This document shows, in pieces, positions 22,648 to 26,781 of a stretch of DNA of 26,781 nucleotides. Below the pieces are notes generated by a model that had not been told where the DNA came from, searched no databases, and saw nothing but the letters and a program-made list of their open reading frames with translations. Position 1 is the first letter of the stretch; each line of letters begins with the position of its first letter. The position numbers and the translations under genes were made by a program. The DNA is from CAIMZW01 sp037142435 (GTDB lineage Bacteria > Actinomycetota > Actinomycetes > Nanopelagicales > Nanopelagicaceae). The stretch spans positions 1-26,781 of the forward strand of contig JBAXAO010000015.1 of assembly GCA_037142435.1 (NCBI GenBank). Reading direction: 5' to 3'.

Positions 22648-23207
22648 TAGTTTGCGCGACCGAGATAAGCCCCGTTGCGAGTGTCAACCAAGATCTTCTC
22701 ATCCTGCTTGATGAACAGTGGCACCTGTATAGATACTCCGGTTTCGAGGGTTGCCGGCTTGGTTCCACCGGAAGAGCGATCTCCCTGGAGACCTGGCTCT
22801 GTATAGGTAATGGTCATTTCAACCGAGGCGGGCAATTCGATGAAAAGCGGATTTCCTTCATGGATGCCCACGATTGCATCGCAATTCTCGAGCATGTAGT
22901 CGGCCGAATCCCCAACGGTTTCGGCTGAAATATTGATTTGGTCGTAGGTCTTGGAATCCATAAAAACAAAGTCTTCGCCATCCTTGTACAAGAACTGCAT
23001 GTCACGCTTCTCGAGAATCGCTACATCTACTTTGACGCCCGCGTTAAAAGTGCGATCTACGACCTTGCCGGAAAGAACCGACTTCAACTTGGTACGAACA
23101 AAAGCTGGTCCCTTGCCTGGCTTGACGTGCTGAAACTCCACGACGTTCCAGAGTTGACCTTCGATATCAAGGGTCATGCCATTTTTTAGGTCATTGGTCG
23201 TTGCCAT
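22647..23207 (-). CDS. efp: translation elongation factor P
   Basis: EF-P relieves ribosomes stalled on proline runs. The 186-residue protein has the normal three-domain layout: KOW-like domain (1-65), central OB domain (about 67-130) and C-terminal OB domain (about 131-186). The tip loop reads KPGKGPAF with Lys32 at the tip. The PGKGP form is characteristic of the actinobacterial subfamily in which the lysine works without modification. No epmA, epmB or other EF-P modification gene is in the window. The ATG at 23207 lies 100 nt after aroQ, in a gap with no other recognised feature, and overlaps nusB by 1 nt. Confidence 0.97.
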   Translation of the reverse strand: MATTNDLKNGMTLDIEGQLWNVVEFQHVKPGKGPAFVRTKLKSVLSGKVVDRTFNAGVKVDVAILEKRDMQFLYKDGEDFVFMDSKTYDQINISAETVGDSADYMLENCDAIVGIHEGNPLFIELPASVEMTITYTEPGLQGDRSSGGTKPATLETGVSIQVPLFIKQDEKILVDTRNGAYLGRAN

Positions 23208-23307
23208 GGTTAATCCATCTCGTCTCGTAAAAAGTAGTCGATTCAGCGCTCTGCTTGAGAGGCTGGAAGTTCAGAGAGCAAGGATACCTGAGGAAATTAC
23301 TACTTCC

Positions 23308-23739
23308 CTACTTGACCATTCGGGCTAACGCCATGAGCGCCAGGCGATACGAATCAGGCCCAAAACCGGCAATTGTTCCGTTGGCTATCCCGGAAATCAC
23401 CGAGGTGTGCCGAAACTCTTCACGCGCCAAAGGGTTGGACAAGTGGACCTCAATCAGCGGTGCCTTCACAAGTTCTGCAGCATCCCGAATGGCATACGAA
23501 TAGTGAGTAAAGGCGGCTGGATTGATGACCACTGGTATTTGACCGTCGGCTGCCTCGTGCAGCCAGCCGATCATCTGGCTTTCACTATCGGTCTGGCGAA
23601 CTTCGGCAACAAAGCCGAGCTCGGCCGCCTCGGCGGTTATGAAGGTAACGAGGTCGGGAAAAGTCATCGATCCATAAATGGCAGAATCCCGCAAATCGAG
23701 TCTGGCCAGATTAGGTCCATTAAGTACCAGGATTCTCAT
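23308..23739 (-). CDS. aroQ: 3-dehydroquinate dehydratase, type II
   Basis: AroQ dehydrates 3-dehydroquinate to 3-dehydroshikimate. The 143-residue protein is a type II enzyme. It has LNGPNL at 6-11, Arg17 and catalytic Tyr22 in the flexible lid, RQTDSE at 49-54, NPAAFTHYSYAIRD with Asn73 and His79, EVHLSNP with His99, and Arg106 and Arg110. All match the known Mycobacterium active site with an offset of two. It overlaps aroB by 4 nt. Many actinobacteria have pepQ between aroQ and efp; here there is only a 100-nt gap. Confidence 0.97.
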   Translation of the reverse strand: MRILVLNGPNLARLDLRDSAIYGSMTFPDLVTFITAEAAELGFVAEVRQTDSESQMIGWLHEAADGQIPVVINPAAFTHYSYAIRDAAELVKAPLIEVHLSNPLAREEFRHTSVISGIANGTIAGFGPDSYRLALMALARMVK

Positions 23740-24791
23740 TGCGAAATCCTTTCATAAATAAGAGCCAATTGATCGTCTTGAAGGTTTTCTAACCATTGCG
23801 GCGTGCCAACTTCGGAAATTCCAATAAATCTCAAAGACGCCGATCGAGCCTTCTTGTCTAGCCTCATGAAATCTAATAGCTCATCCCATTTGTGTGCCGA
23901 ATAAGAGATTGGCAAACCAAATTTGGTCAAAAGATTGCGATGAGAAGCCACAACGGGCGCGGGCAAATCGCAGAGAGAGTGACTCAACTCGGCGGCGAAA
24001 ACCAAACCGATAGCAATCGCTTCGCCATGGCGCCAGGTATAGCCCTCGGATCTCTCTATTGCATGACCTAAGGTGTGACCGTAATTAAGAATCTCGCGAA
24101 GTTTGCCTTCTTTGAAATCTTCAGAAACGACACGGGCTTTGACGGCCACGCTTAAAGCGATTAATCGTTCGACCTTAACGCGAGCGTCTTCAAGTGAAGC
24201 GCAGGCATCGAGAATCGTGAGAATCTCTTCGCTAGCAATAAATCCGGTTTTAATTACCTCAGCGAGCCCTGCGGCAAAATCGCGGTCACTCAGTGTCGAG
24301 AGAAATGAAGTATCAATAAAAACTGCGCGAGGTGAATAGAACGAACCTATGAGATTTTTGCCAGCAGGTGAGTTGATCCCGGTTTTTCCACCTACTGCTG
24401 CATCCACGGCCCCAGCCAAAGTGGAGGGAAATGCAAACCACTCGATACCTCGCAACCAGGTGGCGGCGGCGAAACCCGAAAGATCTGTAGTTGCTCCTCC
24501 GCCAATAGCAACGATTGCATCTTTGCGGCCTATTTTCGCTTGTGCCAACGCGCTCCATACTCCGTCAAGGCTCGTTAGAGTCTTTTGATCCTCCCCGTCA
24601 GCAACTTCATGTAAGAACAGTTTGGAGGATGAGGCAGCGACCTGATCAATTTCATATAGTTCGACTATTTTCTTGGGAGCGATCACCAAAACTTTGTCAA
24701 AACTGCGGCAAATTTCCAGCAACTCTTCCTGCCAGCTAATTCCGATATGAACCGAGTATTCTCGCTCGCTCGAAACTTTGATCTCAATCAT
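23736..24791 (-). CDS. aroB: 3-dehydroquinate synthase
   Basis: AroB converts DAHP to 3-dehydroquinate with NAD+ and a divalent metal. The family motifs are present: IGGGATTDLSGFAAATWLRG, then FPSTLAGAVDAAVGGKTGIN, the Glu and Lys in LAEVIKTG, and the metal-binding histidines in NYGHTLGHAIE and WRHGEAIAIG. The ATG at 24791 gives MIEIKVSS and 351 residues; a TTG at 24797 would add two. It overlaps aroK by 8 nt and aroQ by 4 nt. The usual PTTLLAQVDAS is slightly altered to PSTLAGAVDAA. Confidence 0.97.
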   Translation of the reverse strand: MIEIKVSSEREYSVHIGISWQEELLEICRSFDKVLVIAPKKIVELYEIDQVAASSSKLFLHEVADGEDQKTLTSLDGVWSALAQAKIGRKDAIVAIGGGATTDLSGFAAATWLRGIEWFAFPSTLAGAVDAAVGGKTGINSPAGKNLIGSFYSPRAVFIDTSFLSTLSDRDFAAGLAEVIKTGFIASEEILTILDACASLEDARVKVERLIALSVAVKARVVSEDFKEGKLREILNYGHTLGHAIERSEGYTWRHGEAIAIGLVFAAELSHSLCDLPAPVVASHRNLLTKFGLPISYSAHKWDELLDFMRLDKKARSASLRFIGISEVGTPQWLENLQDDQLALIYERISQ

Positions 24792-25299
24792 GTGCAACGC
24801 CCACCAGATCAGCTATTTCCAGAGCCACTTCAGCAGCTTTCTTGTGATCGGTAACAATGCGATGTGAGGCCAACGCTTCGTAGATGGGGCGCCTTTTCTC
24901 CATAAGTGCTAACCACTGTTGACGAGGATTGATCAGGAGAAGCGGGCGATCCTTGTTGAATCCGACTCTTGGAGCTGCCTGAGAAATAGACACATCTAGA
25001 AAAATTATGGAGCTCTGTGACGATGCCACTAATGCCTGACTGTTGGGGTTCAAAATTGCTCCGCCCCCTAAGGAGAGGACTCCATCCTTGATTTGAAGAC
25101 ATTCGGCAAGAATTTGAGCCTCTAAAGTGCGAAAGCTCTCTTCTCCATCTTCGACAAAAATCTCCGAAATCTTCTTACCGGTACGCGCTTCAATGAGTGC
25201 ATCCGTATCGGTATAGGTAACTTTCAATAATTTACCTAAAGCCTTTCCGACAGAAGACTTTCCCGCCCCGGGCGGTCCAATCAGAATGAACGCAGGCAT
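24784..25299 (-). CDS. aroK: shikimate kinase
   Basis: AroK phosphorylates shikimate using ATP. The 171-residue P-loop kinase shows Walker A GPPGAGKSS at 8-16, the DTD shikimate site with Asp33, Arg57 in SFRTLE, GGGA at 78-81, and the lid Arg118 in KDRPLL, followed by Arg136 in EKRRPIY. Length and residue spacing match the Mycobacterium enzyme closely. Its ATG shares one base with the aroC stop, and its 3' end overlaps aroB by 8 nt, so the aro genes are tightly coupled. Confidence 0.97.
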   Translation of the reverse strand: MPAFILIGPPGAGKSSVGKALGKLLKVTYTDTDALIEARTGKKISEIFVEDGEESFRTLEAQILAECLQIKDGVLSLGGGAILNPNSQALVASSQSSIIFLDVSISQAAPRVGFNKDRPLLLINPRQQWLALMEKRRPIYEALASHRIVTDHKKAAEVALEIADLVGVAHD

Positions 25300-26483
25300 T
25301 ACTTGATCTCGAGAGCCGAGATATAACTAAGAAAATTGCGACGAGTTTCCGAAACGCTGTCCCCGCCAAATTTTTCTAGAACCGAATCTGCTAGAACCAA
25401 AGCCGCCATCGCTTCTCCAACGATTCCGGCCGCCGGGACAGCACAAACGTCAGAGCGCTGATTGATGGCTTTAGCCGGCTCGCCAGTGGCGACATCCACG
25501 GTGTCTAAGGCGCGGGGAACTGTGGAGATGGGTTTCATTGCGATACGTACCCGCAGAACTTCACCGTTAGACATACCTCCTTCGGTGCCCCCGGCACGAT
25601 CTGTCCGACGAACAATCTTTCCGGTGGCATCCCTTTCGATCTCATCGTGCGCGACGGAGCCTCGCCTGGTTGCAGTAAGAAAACCATCACCGATCTCAAC
25701 GCCTTTAATGGCTTGAATACCCATCATTGCCGCTGCCAGTTTGGCATCGAGGCGTCTGTCCCAATGAGTATGTGAACCCAATCCTGGTGGCAGATCAAAT
25801 GCCAAGATTTCGATTACGCCGCCGAGGGTGTCCCCAGCGGCATGAGCTGACTCGATCTCAGAAACCATGGCAGCAGCCGCTTCTGGATAAGCACAACGCA
25901 CAGAATCGGCATCTATACGTTCACGATCTGCGTAGGTGGGAAGTTCTGCCTCTGCATTGATTTTTGCTTCACCGATGGAAATCACGTGACTCATTATCTT
26001 GATGCCAACACTTTGCTCAAGAAAGGCTCGAGCAACAGCGCCGAGCGCTACACGTGCCGCAGTTTCGCGGGCGCTTGCCCGTTCTAGTATTGGCCTAGCA
26101 TCGGAAAATGCATATTTTTGCATGCCTACCAAATCTGCATGTCCCGGTCTGGGGCGAGTAAGTGGCGCATTTCTTGCCAAGGCGGCCAGCTCGTTAGGGT
26201 CAACTGCGTCAACCGACATAACTTTTTCCCATTTAGGCCATTCGGAATTTGCGATTTCAATGGCAATGGGTCCACCTTGAGTTAATCCGTGGCGGACTCC
26301 CCCGTGAATAGATACAGCGTCGGCTTCAAAAGTCTGGCGAGCACCGCGGCCAAAGCCCAATCTGCGCCTCCGCAGATCGACGTCGATATCCGAGGTTGAG
26401 ATCTCTACCTGAGCTGGCAAACCTTCCAAAATCGCCGTGAGCGCCGGCCCGTGAGACTCACCCGCAGTTAGCCAACGAAGCAT
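25299..26483 (-). CDS. aroC: chorismate synthase
   Basis: AroC converts EPSP to chorismate using reduced FMN. The 394-residue protein contains GESHGPAL with active-site His11, the basic RRRRLGFGRGARQ at 38-50, RPGHADLVG, SARETAARVA, GSHTHWDRRLDAKL, and the C-terminal GGMSNGE and the RSDVCAVPAAG region. The ATG at 26483 has a strong Shine-Dalgarno, AAGGAG, 5 nt upstream. The 75-nt gap from aroE contains a small GAGAG/CTCTC hairpin beginning in the aroE stop, without a U-run. FMN need here links to the riboflavin import gene elsewhere in the window. Confidence 0.98.
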   Translation of the reverse strand: MLRWLTAGESHGPALTAILEGLPAQVEISTSDIDVDLRRRRLGFGRGARQTFEADAVSIHGGVRHGLTQGGPIAIEIANSEWPKWEKVMSVDAVDPNELAALARNAPLTRPRPGHADLVGMQKYAFSDARPILERASARETAARVALGAVARAFLEQSVGIKIMSHVISIGEAKINAEAELPTYADRERIDADSVRCAYPEAAAAMVSEIESAHAAGDTLGGVIEILAFDLPPGLGSHTHWDRRLDAKLAAAMMGIQAIKGVEIGDGFLTATRRGSVAHDEIERDATGKIVRRTDRAGGTEGGMSNGEVLRVRIAMKPISTVPRALDTVDVATGEPAKAINQRSDVCAVPAAGIVGEAMAALVLADSVLEKFGGDSVSETRRNFLSYISALEIK

Positions 26484-26558
26484 GCCATCTCCTTCAAACC
26501 ATTAGTAAAGAAACCCTGTAGACCAATAAAAACAGCCGGACCAACGAGAGGTATTCTC

Positions 26559-26781
26559 TCAGAAAGCGGCCTTACCTCGCTCCACTTCAATCGCCTTGTT
26601 CATTGCATTTCGCATGGTGGGCAGGTCAAATGTCTGATCTGTCATGAGCATTACCTGGTCCAAGGCCTGTTCAACCAGCAGATCAAAGCCATTAATAACT
26701 TTGCCTCCCCCTAAATGCCACGCGGTAGCCAATGGAGTTGGCCAAGGGTTATATAAGACGTCGAATAAGGTCCCTTGCAAC
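26559..26781 (-). CDS. aroE: shikimate dehydrogenase AroE, 3' part (5' end outside window)
   Basis: AroE reduces 3-dehydroshikimate to shikimate with NADPH. Only the last 73 codons or so are visible and no start lies within the window; a TTG at 26780 is internal. The segment LFDVLYNPWPTPLATAW followed by INGFDLLVEQALDQ is the C-terminal signature of the family, including the (D/N)P-W-x-T-P-L element and the Gln of the shikimate-binding site. It sits upstream of aroC in the order common to actinobacteria. Identification is good for a fragment, though paralogous quinate/shikimate dehydrogenases cannot be excluded. Confidence 0.87.
   Translation of the reverse strand, partial: LQGTLFDVLYNPWPTPLATAWHLGGGKVINGFDLLVEQALDQVMLMTDQTFDLPTMRNAMNKAIEVERGKAAF

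Noticed and set aside
26538..26561. GAGAG/CTCTC hairpin after the aroE stop as a terminator
   Set aside because: Only 5 bp and no U-run follows directly; aroC follows in the same direction with a strong Shine-Dalgarno, so read-through is expected.

Overview
The window reads as a chromosomal stretch from a streamlined, mid-GC actinobacterium. The evidence is gene content and order: aroE-aroC-aroK-aroB-aroQ-efp-nusB, then bldD, then pyrR-pyrB-pyrC-carA-carB-pyrD-pyrF-mIHF/gmk-rpoZ-coaBC-metK-priA-def-fmt-rsmB-rpe, which is the classic actinobacterial backbone. Other pointers are an actinobacterial-type mIHF domain, a BldD regulator and a PriA without helicase motifs. Coding density is very high: most junctions overlap by 1-17 nt or are separated by less than 50 nt. 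That suggests a reduced genome such as the freshwater Nanopelagicales (acI) group, but the placement is inference. No mobile elements, tRNA/rRNA genes or CRISPR arrays were seen, and no non-coding stretch exceeds 300 bases.

Layout, left to right: the 3' part of serB (+ strand) converges on a long minus-strand gene train. Read in its own direction the train starts at pyrR (21624) and ends at hisG (683), about 21 kb. It holds the pyrimidine genes pyrR, pyrB, pyrC, carA, carB, pyrK, pyrD and pyrF; an mIHF-guanylate kinase fusion; rpoZ; coaBC; metK; priA; def, fmt and rsmB; rpe; an FMN riboswitch with the riboflavin-transporter gene ribM; and hisE and hisG. A divergent bldD-type regulator (+ strand) sits between pyrR and nusB. 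To its right a second minus-strand cluster carries nusB, efp and five shikimate-pathway genes (aroQ, aroB, aroK, aroC and the 3' end of aroE).

How the genes work together: five of the six enzymatic steps to UMP are encoded here; pyrE is not in the window. A PyrR-type RNA hairpin directly upstream of the pyrR ribosome binding site probably controls the cluster by feedback. GMP kinase, RNA polymerase omega, CoA synthesis, SAM synthesis and replication restart follow. Def and Fmt handle the formyl-methionine cycle, RsmB modifies 16S rRNA, and Rpe serves the pentose phosphate pathway. Where related actinobacteria keep riboflavin biosynthesis genes between rpe and hisE-hisG, this window has only the transporter gene with its FMN riboswitch, suggesting a shift from making to importing riboflavin.

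The most notable observations are: (1) the mIHF-Gmk fusion with a well-placed internal ribosome binding site and TTG that could also release free kinase; (2) the FMN riboswitch-ribM remnant and its legible RBS-sequestering expression platform; (3) a complete c-di-GMP-binding signature in BldD; (4) a PyrR-binding RNA element; (5) a class 1B PyrK-PyrD pair in a Bacillus-like gene order. No wholly new multi-gene system was recognised; the novelty is in the fusion, the gene-loss scar and the regulatory RNA layout.
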